Notes: generated from the sequence alone by a model not told the origin. DNA of 64,000 nucleotides from Calocera cornea HHB12733 (GCA_001632435.1 KV423964.1:118923-182922), one strand, 5' to 3'. Counted from the stretch's first letter, positions 32,774-46,507 are shown. Numbers and translations: made by a program.

Positions 32774-35715
32774 TCACCGGCCGCCAAAGGTGCCATCACC
32801 CGAATGGCTCCCACTGCTCTCGCTGACGTTGCTCCTCATGCTGCGCTTGATGCTCCTCTTCCCGCCCAAGATCGTCGGCCGGCGGAAAAAGTCGCTGCTC
32901 GGCCTCGCCCCTGCAGAGGCAGAGGCATGCTCATGATGGGCCTGATGCTCAGGCTTCCCACATCGGTGCATCGAGTGCGGCAGGTGCATCAGGTGCGGCA
33001 GGTGGTACTTTTGGGAGATGCTGTCCATCCTGCAGTGGTGCTCGTCATGCTCGGCCGAGCCCGTCGAAGTGGAGAGGCTGCGCCCTTGGGAATGCGCAAC
33101 CGCAAGGCTAGGGGAGGGGACCTCCAGGAACGAGCGACGGACGGAGTGGGGGGTCTCCGGCGGCGTGGGGTGCGAAGGGAAAGGCTGCGAGTTCTTCACT
33201 GGCGTTGCGGGGCGGGCTGATTGGGCGCGGAGTTGAGAGACCTCGCCTTGAAGGACGTCGAACTGGGCGCGAACGGCAGCGGCCTCGTCAGCAGCGCGCT
33301 TCAAGTCTGTCTCGGCCTCGCTGACCAGGGCGTTGCGGGCTTCCAGCTCAGTCCGCAGGGCGTCAAGCTCTTCGAGGTGCAACTTGCACTTGTCGTCCGC
33401 CTCAGCCAGAGCCTCGGCCTCACGCTGCGTCTCTACAACTGCAACATCGAGTGCTTTGCGCGAGACCTCCAGCTGGGCGACCTGGGCCTCCTTGAGCTCG
33501 GCGATCTCCAGCGCGTGCTGGGACTCGGCAGCGATGAGTGCCTCCTGGTGCCGGGCTTCCGTGGCAGCAAGTGCTTCTTGCAGGCGCTCGACATGTGCCT
33601 TCATGCGCTGCAGCTCGTCGATGTGGGCCGTCTCATGGCTCTCGATAGAAGCGGTATGCAGCTTCTCCACGGTAGTGAGCTTAGCTTCCAGCTCCTGGCG
33701 TTTGGGCTCGCAGGCGTTGTGCTCCTGGCGGAGATCTTCAAGCTGGGCGATGAGGATGCTAAGCTGCTCCGAGTGGGTAGTCTCGAGGAATGCCAGCTCG
33801 GCAGCATGTTCGGCACCGAGTGCCGTGAAGGCGCCCTGCTGCTGGTCGATCGCCTCGCGGTGAACGCGCTCCATGGTGGCCATGGTGGACCGGACAGAGT
33901 CGACCTCCTCCTTGTTAGCCTTGAGGAGGGCGGAGCGGGTGCTCTGGATCTCCTGGACGTGCGCAGCCTTGATAGATTCGAGAGTAGCCTGGTTCTCCTT
34001 TGTCACTGTCGCAACACGGGCGTCTGCCTCAGCGGTGAGCTCAGTGCGGAGCGCGGTGAGCTGAGCGGCGTTTTCCTGCTGGACCTCGGAAAGCATCATG
34101 ACTTGCGCGGCTTCGAGGCTCTCGATAGCATGAACGTGATTGGCCTTCATGCGCGTGACCTGGTGGGCGTGACGAGCCTCCAACTTGCTGATCTTCGCGT
34201 CCTTCGCCTCCAGAGCAACAGCGTGCTGGGTATGCATCTCAGTGACAGTAGTGGCGTGCTCCTCCTTCAGCTTGAGCGCCGCCGCCTCAGCCGCCTGGAG
34301 CTTGCGGCGCGCCTCGAGCGTATCCTGGAACGCCTTGTGCAGCTCGGCGGTGAGGCTCTCAACCAGGTGCTCAAGCTGCTCGACCTTATGCTGCATCTTG
34401 CTATGCTGCATCTTGCGTACTTCCTCGGCCTTGGCAGCGTCCGCACGGGCCTGGTCCAGCTGGTACTTCCACTGCTTCTCACGCTTGCCCATCGCGCGCT
34501 CGTGCTCCTCATTCAGCTCCTTAGCGTGGTGGGCCGCGTCCTTGTTGGCCGTCTCGAGCAGGTGCGCCCAGTGCTTCTCGCGATCAGCCAGGGCTGCCGC
34601 GTGCTCCTTCTTCATCTGCTCGACCGCGTGCGAGTGGGTGATCTTGGCCCGCTGCAGCTTGTGCGCAAGCTTGTCGTGATCCGTCACAAGCTCCCGGTCC
34701 TTCGCCTCGAGCGCTTCCGCGAGCTGCGCCTGCAGCGCGTGCACGGCCGCGTCGCGCTCCTCCCGCAGGCCCTTCATCTCCAGCTCATTGTCCGAGCGGA
34801 CGATGGAGACCATCTCCTCCTCCATGCGCAGCCGGCGGTCGTACTCAGTGCGCAGGGCGTCCAGCTCAGCAGCGTGCTTCTCCGCAGCGGCGGCGAGGGC
34901 GGCTGCTTCTCCAGAACGGGCAGCAGCAGCCTTCTCTTCCATGGCACGCAAGCGGGCGTCGTACTCGGCGCGCGCGGCTTCCAGCTCGCGCTGGTACCTC
35001 TCCTGGACGGCGGCGAGGGCACCGCCCTCCTCAGTCTGGAGATCAGACATCCGCTCATCCTTGATCCGCACCATCGTTTCGTACTCCCCGCGCAGCTCCT
35101 CCACAGCAGCGTTGTACTTGTCCTCTGCGGCCGCGCGGGCGGCGTCGGCCTCCTCTGCGGCCTTCGCGCGCAGGGCTTCGAGCGCCTCCTCCCGCTGGGT
35201 GAGGGCTCGGGAGTGTTCCTCGCGGAGGGCGGCGAGCTCCTGTGCGTGCTTGTCCTCGAGCGAGGACAGTGCGCGGGTGATAGCCGCGTCGGTGCTGGAC
35301 GTCGAGGAGTCGTCCTCGGTCAGGGAGGGCGGACTGTCCGTCACGGGCGAGGCGGGTTCCTGCAAAATGTTGAGCCGGCTTCTCCATAGACCTCGTCCGA
35401 GCCCGAGCGAGGAACGTACGGTAGGCACCGGAGCAGGCTCCGTGTCGGGTTCGGGCTCCTCCCATACGGGAAGGCCGAAGGAGGCGAGCACACGGACGTG
35501 CTCGTCGAACACATCTTTATCGTAGGTGTCCTGTTCGGTTACTAACAGGGCCGGGTCAGCCGCGCCGAAGAGGGAGGGGGAGGCAGCGTACAGTGCACGA
35601 GGTCTTCCTTGTGAGTGCCAACGAACTGGTGAATGGAGATCAGCGGGCGCTTGTGAACACAGGAAGGAGGAGGACGTACGTAGTTGGCGAGGGTATGGAG
35701 TGTCGACATGGCCAT
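32774..35715 (-). CDS. long coiled-coil protein, about 950 aa
   Basis: The start is ATG at 35713-35715 (MAMSTLHTLANY). Intron 1 (GTACGT...TTCACCAG) leads to FVGTHKEDLVH; intron 2 (GTACGC...CTGTTAG) leads to LTEQDTYDKDVFDEHVRVLA, and from there the frame is open to 32774. A conserved-looking N-terminal part (VRVLASFGLPVWEE) precedes Ser/Thr-rich linker sequence. From about residue 150 to 800 there is near-continuous heptad-rich coiled coil, full of Ala/Glu/Leu/Lys/Arg/His (for example AALREEHSRALTQREEALEA, EAELDALRTEYDRRLR-like repeats). The C-terminus is Ser/His-rich and basic (RRSFLEVPSPSLAVAHSQGR, HEHASASAGARPSSDFFRRP, KRSIKRSMRSNVSESS). No kinesin, myosin or GRIP domain is seen. A scaffold or cell-cortex role is possible but unproved. 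Confidence 0.72.
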
Positions 35716-36715
35716 TCGCTAGTGTGATTTTGCTGGGCGGTATTAGGTAGCTTGCTAGAGTCCTTGGGGCGGGAGCTGGGAGCGCTGGGAATTCTGATTT
35801 CCATAATGCTCAGCCCAAGCCGGTATAAATATGCCTCTGGGAACAGTGCGAACCTTGCAGCCACCCAGTGCTTGTCCGGTCCCCGCAATGTATGGACCCT
35901 GATCAATCAGAGCCCTGCGATGCCACCGGCACGATGCAGCGCCGGCGCCGCGTGGATTGCGCTGCGTCTAGCTCGGGCCCGGAGAAATGGGCTCCCGGAG
36001 CGAGATCGGACAGCGAATAGGGAAGGTGCTCGGGGGCGAGGAGGTGCGCTGGCACGAAGCAGCAGCGGGAAGGGGGTTATATCTGATGCGTGAGGTTGTT
36101 CGCTGCCTGGGAGGGCTGCGACGCATCTGGAGGGCGTTCCGCTGCCCCGCTCCTGGCGGTATATGTATTGTCTCCCCGCCCTGGGCCCGTGAATGCATGT
36201 CGATATCATATGAGCTCAACCCATGAGGGCGAGTGTCGGCTGAAATCGACGGGGCCCACCCGTAGCCCGCCTTGCTGCCAATCAATCAATCGTATGCATG
36301 AGCGGGTGGATGGGTGGATGGGTGGTTGTATATGATGGCACCGGCCGTGCGAGAGGTCGCGGGTGCCGATTGAAGCCGACACGCAAGGGCGTCACCCGTA
36401 CGATCCCGGTGTGCCTGCCTGCTGTCCCCTGCTGCACTCCCTCATCGCCGTGAGGTGGAGCATCAGAGACCGGATCAGCCAGCCTCGACCTCCGTGCAGT
36501 CACCGGGCCATTGTTCGCAGCCTTATCGCTTGCTATAGATGATGAGGGAAATCTCCGACTTCCGCAGAGCATAGCCAGCTCGGGAGGATTCATGAGGGTG
36601 TAGACCGTGGCGCAGGCACAGGAGCGTCCGGAACTGGGCCCTGCCGGTGTGGCACTTCATCCAGGGTCGACGGATGGCCTGCCTTTTCCGACACGCTCGA
36701 GCCCCGTGCGTTGGT
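35716..36715. other. intergenic, upstream of the coiled-coil gene
   Basis: About 1 kb with no supported gene. It includes an imperfect inverted pair (GTGTCGGCTGAAATCG at 36234 and its inverse near 36367-36384) and a TGGATGGG-type microsatellite at about 36303-36326. Confidence 0.45.
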
Positions 36716-36925
36716 TGCGTGTGGTCACTGCTTCCGCTTACAGGAGGATGCTTCCGCGGGGGCTGTCTACCTCCGCCGGAGCATCTTTGAGTCCGTTTGA
36801 GCTGTTTGCTTCCGTACCATTAGTTTGCTTCCGCCTTCTACTTGCTTCCGCTGCATTGTTTGCTTCCCAATAGTCCTCTGTTTCCGTGGAATGGTTTGCA
36901 GCCGTTGAATGATCAAAGCTCTGTT
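36716..36925. repeat. array 1 of the degenerate 18-bp repeat
   Basis: About ten copies of a unit with core TTTGCTTCCG, spaced 17-20 bases, for example at 36808, 36827, 36844 and 36862. The same unit forms the larger array at 45370-46010. In the opposite strand the unit reads as hexapeptides around EANxxx, but frame changes prevent a long ORF. Confidence 0.7.
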
Positions 36926-37036
36926 CTATTCGGCACAGCAATGCCTGGTACTACTACTGTCTGTATCCTTCTGTCCCTGTACAGTCGTATAATAGCCCTT
37001 CGGTGAAAGCTCCGCACTGGTCTAGATGTTAGCTAA

Positions 37037-38409
<1,373 letters not shown>

Positions 38410-39195
38410 CTTTGAGAAGTTTGGTGGGAGTAGAAGTCAGAGGGGAGCCAGACGCGGAATGGAGGAGGGCAGGACCCGAGGAAAGGAGGGTGCCGCTGGC
38501 TAACGCCATTGGGCTCTGGCTCTGGGTGCTGGCCACCGATCGAGAAAGACGATGTGTGGACATATTATTCGGCCAGGGCGTCAGGGCCGCATTACGCCAT
38601 CGCACACCCTGAAGAGACGTTTAGCCGGGGCCGGGAAGGCGCCGGCGTCGCCGGCGTCGAGGATCCGGGGGTTCTGTCGTGTGGCCATTAAGCGCTGCAC
38701 GGGTAGACGCTAAGAGCAGTAGCATTGGTGGTAGCAGCATCGGTGTCCTATGTGCTCTATTTGGAGCGCTGTTTCCTCTTTCATGGCTTGATGGCTGAGA
38801 GTAGTGGTGGGGGGGAGGGTTTCCGAATTAAATGCTTCGGCTTCGTGTCATCGAATGACCCGATCAAAGTTCCCACGCTTTCTATCGGCCGTCATCCCGG
38901 ACATCGGCCAACAGACATCGGCCAACAGACACACCTTGCCCCGAGCACATCCAATACCTCGATGCTGCGAATCGCGGTATCCCACCGCACACCCGGCCCG
39001 AGTTCGCCCTTCCCACGCGCTCTGATTCCCGGCGGTCGGGCCAGCATTGCCGCATCCCCGATTCGGGGCCCCGGCCCTCCATACGGAGTCACAGCCACTT
39101 ACCACGGACTATCTGCCTATCATGGGCGCCTGGCATGTATGGCCGGAGTCCGGCGGGTCGCCCGGCCGCACGCTCCTTCGTTCCGACAGCTAACG
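38410..39195. other. divergent intergenic region, OYE / hydroxyacid dehydrogenase
   Basis: About 790 bases, no supported ORF. Contains a direct doubling ACATCGGCCAACAG at 38899-38927. Probably carries both promoters. Confidence 0.45.
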
Positions 39196-40552
39196 ATGGC
39201 CCCCTCTGTCGAGCAGACACACGGCGTGCTCGTCCTTGGCGAGCCTCTAGAGACGCAGAAGGAGTACGCGCAGCTCGCAAAGGAGTTCAAGTTCAAGGTG
39301 CGTGCCGGGCACGGGGTCCCGATTGCCTACTCCGGGTGTCTGGTCGGTTCCGGTACGTTGGCGACTAACTGCCGGAACAGAAAGTTGACTGCAAGAGCCG
39401 CGAGGAAGCCATCGCGGCCGTCAAAGCGGCGGCCTTGGAAGGCGGGTACGACGCGGTGCTCTTCCCCTTCGGCTCGCAGAAGGGGCCCATCAACGAGGAG
39501 CTACTCGGGCCGCTCAAGGGCCAGCTCAAGTTTGTCACCGGCATTGGCGCGGGGTACGACACGGTCGATACGAAGTGGCTCGAGTCTGTCGGAGCGTGGT
39601 ACTGCAACACGCCCGAGTCGGTGTCCGAGTGAGCTTCGCTTCTGTATCGCGGCGGCGACGCGTTCTGATGGGGTACAGCACGACCGCGACCACCGCTGTG
39701 ACTCTTATCCTCATCTGTACGTTGACTGACGAGGTTTACTGCCCTCAATACTCATCATTGGATTGCAGGCTTGCGACATGCTACCTCCCTCATGGCCTCC
39801 ACCAAAGCCGGTCAATGGCGGGGGAACAACGTGCTGACTCCGGACGCGCGCGGGTTCGTAGTCGGCATCATCGGCATGGGCACCATCGGAAAGGTGAGCC
39901 GAAGCCATCTCGGGTGTCCTGTGGAATGCTGATCGCGTTCCAGCTGGTGCGGAACAAAGTGCAAGCCCTGGGGATGAAAGTGATCTACTACAACCGGAAC
40001 CGTCTCCCCGCCTCCGGTGCGGCCCCTCTCCCTTCCCTTCCCCAGGACCAGCTGACACCGCGCGGGCAGAGGAGGGCGGCGCGACCTACGTGTCGTGGGA
40101 GGAGTTGCTGGCGCAGTCGCAGCTCATCAGTGTACACTGCCCGCTGTCGCCGGCCACGTTCCACCTGCTTGGAGCACCTGAGTTCGAGAAGATGCAGGAT
40201 GGGGTCATGATTGTGAACACCGCTCGGGGCGCTGGTACGTTTCTGTCTGTCTCATTCGATACCCTATGAGCCCTGACAGCCGGGCATAGTGATCGACGAG
40301 AAAGCGCTCGTCGAGGCGCTCAAGTCGGAGAAGATCTCCCGCGTGGGCCTGGACGTGTTCGAGGAGGAGCCCAAGATCCAGCCGTACCTGCTCGAGTGCG
40401 AGCGCGCAGCCTTGTTCCCCCATTTCGGCTCGGCGACCGTCAGGCTGCATGTGGACACGGAGTTGGAGGGGATCTCCAACTTCCGCGATTGGGTTGCCAC
40501 GGGCAAGCCGAAGAACGGGGTGAACGACCCGTTGGGGAAGTCAACTCTGTAG
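39196..40552 (+). CDS. D-isomer-specific 2-hydroxyacid dehydrogenase (glyoxylate/hydroxypyruvate reductase-like)
   Basis: The ATG at 39196 gives MAPSVEQTHGVLVLGEPLET. Exons continue EEAIAAVKAAALEGGYDAVL, FVTGIGAGYDTVDTKWLES, then RGFVVGIIGMGTIGKLVRNK with the NAD-binding GxGxxG, MKVIYYNRNRLP, SVHCPLSPATFHLLGAPEFE, MIVNTARGAVIDEKALVEAL (catalytic Arg in TARG), GLDVFEEEPKIQPYLLECER (catalytic Glu) and AALFPHFGSATVRLHVDTEL (catalytic His), ending at 40552. At least five introns. The order matches the family that reduces 2-keto acids to D-2-hydroxy acids with NAD(P)H in the cytosol; the substrate cannot be fixed from sequence. Confidence 0.92.
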
Positions 40553-40892
40553 ATCATCCATTACGTGAGAAGGCTGTAGACGGTCTTATTACTTAGATAT
40601 AGAATGGAAAGTGTCTATGGAGCCTCTGAGGCGAGTGTGGATGGATCAAATTGACTTTTCATAACACGCGAGACAACCCAAAACGTAACGTACGGATGGA
40701 ACACTAGTACCATGCATATTGTGTGCAAAGGCGAGACTCGAGTGCGGCAAACAAGCAGGAGAAAGCGGGAACGGACGGAGGATCGGACAGTCATTAGATA
40801 TCACAGTCCCTTTTGTGAGACTTGGCTCGGTAGCGCTACGCAACGGGATAGGTGTGCATGCAGTATTTGGAGCAGCGGGCGGCGGGCGCGCG
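40553..40892. other. convergent intergenic region
   Basis: About 340 bases between two convergent stops; likely 3' UTRs. Nothing else seen. Confidence 0.5.
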
Positions 40893-42128
40893 TTATGCCT
40901 TCAGCGAGGGGAACGCAGACGCATCGTCGACATCGACGCCTCGGCCGGCACCACCGCGAGGAGCAGCGCGCGCCCGGGGGGCACTGCCGCCACGGCCGCG
41001 CCCTTCACCACGACCACGGGGACCACCACGCTCGCCGCCACGGCCTCCACGACCACGACCACCGCGCTCGACTGGTGCGAAGCGGGCCTCGATTTCGATG
41101 ATGACGGGCTTCTCCTTCTTGGGCTTGGCAGCGGGGCCCTTCTTACTCTGCAAGAGAAGTCAGACCAACGCATCGGAATGAGTGATAAGGGGAACGTACC
41201 TTGCCGGCAAAGAAGTCAGCCTCTTCCTTCTTGAGCACGGCGGCACCGCTGCGGCTGAGAACTCCGTCCTCGTAGCCCTCGTCCTCGCCGACCTTGCGAG
41301 CCTCGAGCTTGGGGATGAGGCCATCGAGCGCCACGGGGGTCTCTTTCTGCTTCTTGACCCACTCGTCGTACGAGAGGGTGTTGTCCTCCTCTTCTTCGAA
41401 GCGGGCCTGCTTGCTAGCCTCGGTCTCCTCAGCGGGCTTGGCGTCAGCGGCGGGAGCCTCGGTGGAGGCGCCCTCGGCGACGGGCTGCTCGACCGCAGCC
41501 TCGGCCTCGCCCGCGTCCTTGACGGCGTCAGCGGCGCCTTCGGTCTCGGCGATTTGCTCAGAGGCACCGGTGTCCCCGCCCCAGCCCTGGTGGACCTGCT
41601 TCTGCGAGTCGCTGAGGAATAGTGTCAGAACGAGAAGATAGAAAGAGAGATGGAGGGACATACGTAATGCCGGTATTTGAGTGCCTGTCCTGGAAGCCGC
41701 CACGGCCACCGCGGCCACCGCGTCCGCGACCGCGACCACGACCTTCACCACGACCTTCGCCACGGCCCTCACCGCGACCTACTTCAAGGGCGTATCAGCA
41801 TGCAATTACTAAGAAAGAACGGAATAAGCGCACCTCTCCGCTCACCCCTGCCCTCCTTCACCTCGAAGCCATCGGCGGTCTTCTCAGGCCTGGGTGCCCG
41901 GGGAGGGCGGCCATTCGCCTGCCTTGGCGGCCTATTTTCCTGGGCCTTGGGCTGCTCAGGCGCACTCACCGCGGAGGCGGGGACAGCGACCGCAACAGAG
42001 GTCTGCTCGACTTCGTCGTCATCTGATTTAAGCGAGAGCAAATTTGAGCGTGCTGTGGGATGGATTAAATTCTGAAATGTCGGCGCACCATTCAAGAGGG
42101 CAAAAGGATTCCTGCTAGCCACCGCCAT
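40893..42128 (-). CDS. Stm1/SERBP1-like RGG-rich ribosome-associated protein
   Basis: The ATG at 42126-42128 starts MAVASRNPFALLN; an intron with GTGCGC donor (GTGCGC...TTAAATCAG) joins DDDEVEQTSVAVAVP. A Pro-rich linker is followed by an RG/RGG box (GRGEGRGEGRGEGRGRGRGR, then GGRGGRGGF), then the hyaluronan/mRNA-binding-type core with LSYDEWVKKQKETPVALDGL and AAVLKKEEADFFAGK; the last exon is another RGG box (RGGRGRGGRGGERGGPRGRG) ending SAFPSLKA at 40893. The DEWVKKQ motif plus flanking RGG boxes is the mark of Stm1 and SERBP1, which sit in the mRNA channel of idle 80S ribosomes and preserve them in starvation. Three to four introns. It is divergent from the SYLF gene. Confidence 0.85.
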
Positions 42129-43212
42129 TGTGGTCTAGCTTAAATTTTGGCCAGTCGACCGCGCTGCTGGACGGTCGCGGGGGTCGTCTGGGGCGACGGG
42201 GAGGGGAGAAAAGGTGGTGGACGCCGGGAAGGACGGAGGATGGGAGGCGGCAGACCAAGTGGGAGACGAGGGCAGACGAGGCAAAAATGACCAGGGGATT
42301 CCCTGCTCAGCCCGCCCCGCCCACGCGTCACGGGACCGGCCCTGAAGCGGATCCAAAGCCACGAACGGCGGTCTCGCCAGGCCTTGGGCAGCAATTGGGC
42401 GTAGGGGCACGGCGGGGAGCGGGGGAGGGGGGACACCGAAATACAATGGGGTTCGTCTAACAGTTCAGGCGGGTCAGGGAAATATTGCACGTTTGTCCTG
42501 CTTTGGGGGCTCATGGTGATCGATGAGGGACTGGGGGTCAATCTGCAAAGAACTGTCATTCATCTAACACTTCTCACAATGGCCATAATAGTCACAATAT
42601 AACCGTCTCTCATTCTGTTAGCTAAAGAAATGTACGACCGGACATTGCGCCCCGTTCCACGGGCGCGACCACGAAGGGTCACGCCCTCCCCGCCCAAAGA
42701 GCAGAGAATCTAGGAATGCACCGCACCCAAGTCCTATCACCAGTTTTGCACCGCGCTCTTCGCACCGACATACGGGCCCCTACGTCCTCGGCCCACGCAC
42801 ATCCCCCGCCGCCTCGTGAGAGAACAAGCAGAGGTGTGGAGACCTACAAGAAAGAGGCTGCTTTTAGGACGGGCGTGGTTATAAGCGTTAAGAGGAAAGA
42901 AAAGTGCGCGCAGGGCCTGCGTAAATATGCGGTGGGAATTTGGGTCCGGGAGGCGGTGCGTGTGTTGCTTCGGGAAGCAGGCGCGGGCTGCGGCATCGGC
43001 GTGCGGCTGGCCAAAGGTGCGTAATGACGCTTGAGCGAGCATTGGCTAACCGCCCACCGCATTCGGGGCGTCCAGCCCTGCCTTGCTTACGCTCGACCAC
43101 CTCCGGGTTTACACACCTGCCAGCCGCGCGCTATATAACCCGTTACGCTGAGCCGATCCCCGGTGCATCTCGGCCCCGCTATTCCCGCCAGTGCTACTCT
43201 CCATAGACGGTC
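42129..43212. other. divergent intergenic region, Stm1-like / SYLF
   Basis: About 1.1 kb, no supported ORF. The SYLF TATA box lies near its right end. Confidence 0.5.
43132..43138 (+). promoter_or_regulatory. TATA box of the SYLF gene
   Basis: TATATAA within GCGCGCTATATAACCCG lies 75 bases before the ATG at 43213. Confidence 0.5.
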
Positions 43213-44933
43213 ATGGCTTCCTCATCCGCCGCGTGGGACACCACCAAAAAGGTCGGCAGCGCGACATGGAACGGCCTCTACAAGGTCGCGGACAAGGTCG
43301 GCTTCTGGACCAACAAGCAGGTCGCAAAGGTGTGTCTCCCCGTTCTGCCCATGCTCCCTTGCCGCTTGCTGACTGCCAGCAGCTGGGCATGGAAGCGTTC
43401 TGTAAGCCACCTCGGCTTGCATCGCATATATGCGCATCCTGAGCTCTGTACCAGACCCCACCAATCTCGAGACAGAAGTTGTCAAAGCCGCCCGCATCCT
43501 CCGCACCTTCACGCTTGACGCACCCGATGTGGACTCGGAGGCGTTCGCGGACCGCAAGAAGACGCAAAAGGTCATACGCAAGATCCCCCCGTCCGTACGT
43601 CCCCAACCGCTGCGGTGATCGGCCGATTGGCCTAATATGGAAACAGGCGATCGACAAGTGCGCCGGATTGGCTATCTTCACAGTGTTCAGGACCGGCTTC
43701 GTCGTCTCCGGTGCCGGTGGCTCGGGCGTTGTGATCGCCAAGATGCCAGACGGATGTATGCGCATATCTGAGGTGGCTTGAAACTGTGCTGAACGGTCTC
43801 TAGCGTGGTCCGCACCTTCTGGCATACTTCTGCATACCCTCGGATGGGGTTTCCTTGCCGGAGCAGACGTACGTATCCCCCGTCGTGCCTGGAGCATGTT
43901 CTGACTGTGTTCCGCAGATCTACGACGTTGTCCTGATTCTCCGCACACCTGCCGCCCTCAAGTCTTTCACCAGCCCGCGTGTCACTGTCGGAGGGGAGGC
44001 GGCGGTGTCCGCCGGACCGGTCGGGAACGGCGTTATGCTCGAAGCCGGAAAGGAGCTGTCGCCCGTCTGGAGTTACACCAAGTCGAAGGGGTTATGTGAG
44101 CCAATGTTCACCTCTCTACCCAGCGCCTCAGCTGATTATGATCGATAGATGGAGGACTGCAAGTTGACGGCAATATCATGATCGAGCGAACAGACGAGAA
44201 CGCGAGGGCTTACTACAGGCCGGGCATCAAGGCGAAGGACATCTTGGCCGGCGAGGTTCATCCCCCGGCGTGGTGTGCGCCGTTGCACCAGACCATCCTC
44301 GCAGCATCCGGTTAGTCTCTTCCATACATGACTGTACTCGCGCTCTGTTCTGACAACTCTCCAGGACACCAGACGGCTATGGACCAGATCCCATCCGGCC
44401 CGTCTGCAAGCGAGATAGAGTACTCCCCGCCCCGCCGCCTCGAACCCGAGCCCGAAGACCACGATGATGAAGTCGCACGAGCTGAGATGGAGGCGCGGAT
44501 GAAGGAGTTCGGTATCGAGGATCCGCAGATCAACAAGCGGCGGCAGAGCCAGGACGAGTTCCTGATCCACGAGCCGTCCCCATCCTCTTCTGCCCCTGGA
44601 ACGCCCATCACCAGCGCACCTGGCACGCCGCCGACCGTGAAGGCTAGCCCGGTTCCGCCGCGACCCCCGAGGCGGTTCATCGCACCTGTGCCTCCGCGGC
44701 ACGCGAGCGACCAAGCGTTGTCCGTCCGTTCGCGCTCGAGCTATGGTGCGGCGTCGACCTCCGAACGGGCCCTCTCCCCTGCTCCTCTCATACCCGAAGT
44801 CGACGCGGAGGAGGCCGACGCGAACGCCCCGCAGATCCCTGAGCCACCCGCGTACAACGACCTTCCAGAAGAGGAGCAATTGGAAACGCACGCTGACACC
44901 AAGAAGTCGCCAGATTTCGGTATTGCGCACTAG
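43213..44933 (+). CDS. SYLF-domain (Ysc84/DUF500) protein with Pro-rich tail
   Basis: The ATG at 43213 gives MASSSAAWDTTKKVGSATWN. The SYLF domain is read across short introns: LETEVVKAARILRTFTLDAP, KKTQKVIRKIPP, AIDKCAGLAIFTVFRTGFVV, SGAGGSGVVIAKMPDG, SWSAPSGILLHTLGWGFLAG, ADIYDVVLILRTPAALKSFT and GGEAAVSAGPVGNGVMLEAG, then SYTKSKGLYGGLQVDGNIMI. SYLF domains bind phosphoinositides and actin; yeast Ysc84 works at endocytic actin patches. After the domain, the C-terminal 200 residues are disordered and Pro/Ser-rich with PxxP motifs (VKASPVPPRPPRRFIAPVPP) that could bind SH3 partners, and end KKSPDFGIAH at 44933. No SH3 domain of its own is seen, unlike Ysc84. Confidence 0.9.
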
Positions 44934-45360
44934 CGAGTCGTCGTTCGTGGTCGAGAACGCTGTTTTGTTATCATTGTACTCCTCTACTCCAACAGACAAA
45001 TGTATATTGTAATGCGATCCCGAATGTCAAAGCTGTCTTCCTACATGAATCGGAAGGCTCGCTTTGAGATGCTACGGAGGCACTTGCGGACGGACAATCA
45101 CGTCGACTTGCGTGCACCAGAAGGCGGACCTGACACCTACTGCTCAGAACCAGAAGTAACTCATGTATATCTCGCCTAAAACGGAAGTACGAGGTGGCCT
45201 TCTTTGCTCCCGTCTGGTGTCCGCACTTCCGCTCGGGCGATTGCTGCCGCTGCATGTCTTGACTGTTTTGTTTTCGAGTTGAATATTTGCTTGGGGGGCC
45301 TTTGTCTCCTTCCTCCAATGTTGCTCTCTCATAGACCTAATAACTTACCCCGGCTTGTGC
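44934..45360. other. intergenic, SYLF 3' side
   Basis: About 430 bases. A few scattered copies of the GCTTCCG core appear from 45220, but without regular spacing. No gene supported. Confidence 0.4.
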
Positions 45361-45369
45361 TGGGAGGAG

Positions 45370-46010
45370 TTTGCTTCTGCTGCAGAATATACTTCCGGCC
45401 CAGGGTCTACTTCCGCGCTCTACATCTGCCTCCGTTGGTCATTGGTTCCCCCGCATTCTTTTAGTTCCCCATAATTGTTTACTTCCACCGTACCTTTTGC
45501 TTCCAATATTTTCCTCCGTTACTGCTTTTGCCTCTGGCATATCATTCGCTTCCGCAGGGACGTTCGCTTTCGCTAGGCCAATTCACCTCCGCTCCTGTAT
45601 ATGCTTCCGATTTCATGTTTGCTTCCGGTATAATATTTTCTCCCGCTGTAATGTTTGTTTCCGTTTTGATATTTGTTTCCGCTGCCAGATTTGCTTCCAC
45701 TAGTGAAAGTTGATTCCGCTGACGCGTTCTGCCTCCGCTCAAATATTTAATTCCGCCATTTGCTTTGCTTCCGCTGTCTCATTTGCTTCCGGCTTCATAT
45801 CTGCTTCCGCTATTATAGTTGCTTCCGTTGATCACGTGCTTCGGCTCCAACATTCGCTTCCTGTGAACTTGGCTTCCGTGTCTGTGGCTGCTTCCGTGTT
45901 CATGTTTGCGTCCGTTTCATCGCTTGATTCCGCTACCATACCTGCCTCCGCGCCTGATTTGTCTCCCAGGGTTACTTCCGTTTCAATTGTCTCCATCATT
46001 CACTTGTTTC
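45370..46010. repeat. array 2 of the degenerate 18-bp repeat, forward arm
   Basis: About 35 copies of a unit with core TTTGCTTCCGCT followed by about six variable, AT-rich bases. Core positions step mostly by 18 (for example 45604, 45622, 45640, 45658, 45676, 45694, then 45768, 45786, 45804, 45822). A few steps of 17 or 19 break the frame. In the opposite strand the unit translates to hexapeptides such as AETNIK-TETNIT and PEANMK-SEAYTG. Same unit as 36716-36925. It could be a decayed repeat protein gene or a minisatellite. Confidence 0.8.
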
Positions 46011-46165
46011 CGCAAGGGAATCTACATCGACTACTACTACCAGAGCTCCTGCTTTGGTCATGTAATTTACTTCGACTTGACAAGCGCTTCTGGCTGTATC
46101 ACTTGACTGTCCCTCAGGTTCTGCATCCTCTTCTGCATTTACGGCTGTGGTTCTGTTTCCATGCA

Positions 46166-46250
46166 TCCGCGGAAGTAATCACTCGCACTGAAGCAGAGTG
46201 GGGGACGGAAGTACATCTCAGCCCAGAAGCAAGGCTCGCAGCGGCAGCAA
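46166..46250. repeat. inverted arm of the 18-bp repeat
   Basis: Five units in the opposite direction (CGGAAGT-type cores at 46170, 46188, 46206, 46224 and 46242, exactly 18 bases apart). In the plus strand they translate as AEVITR-TEAEWG-TEVHLS-PEARLA, the same hexapeptide pattern as the opposite strand of the forward arm. Together the two arms form a large imperfect palindrome. Confidence 0.75.
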
Positions 46251-46507
46251 CGGTGTGCAGCTCGTCCCAGCCGTCCTCGAAGTGCCTCCATAGGCTCTCG
46301 AGGCGAGCCTTCCGACTCACGTGCGAAGAAACAGTTTTTAGTGGATCTCCGCCGAAGAAGCCACAGGGCGCATCTGTCTGATTCATTCTTCCTCAGACAG
46401 AGCATTCACTCGCTGGACGCTGGACAAGGTTCCACCAACTTGCGTTCATTTAACATTGGAGAATACAGGTTCCCCAATACATCCCGGCCAGCAATTGCCA
46501 CATATGC

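Noticed and set aside
33221..35389. 722-codon open frame on the plus strand
   Set aside because: It is antisense to the coiled-coil gene; regular GC-rich codons leave the opposite strand free of stops. No domain or splice signals.
45370..46010. 18-bp array as a CRISPR array
   Set aside because: Units are directly adjacent and degenerate, with no spacer pattern, and the genome is eukaryotic.
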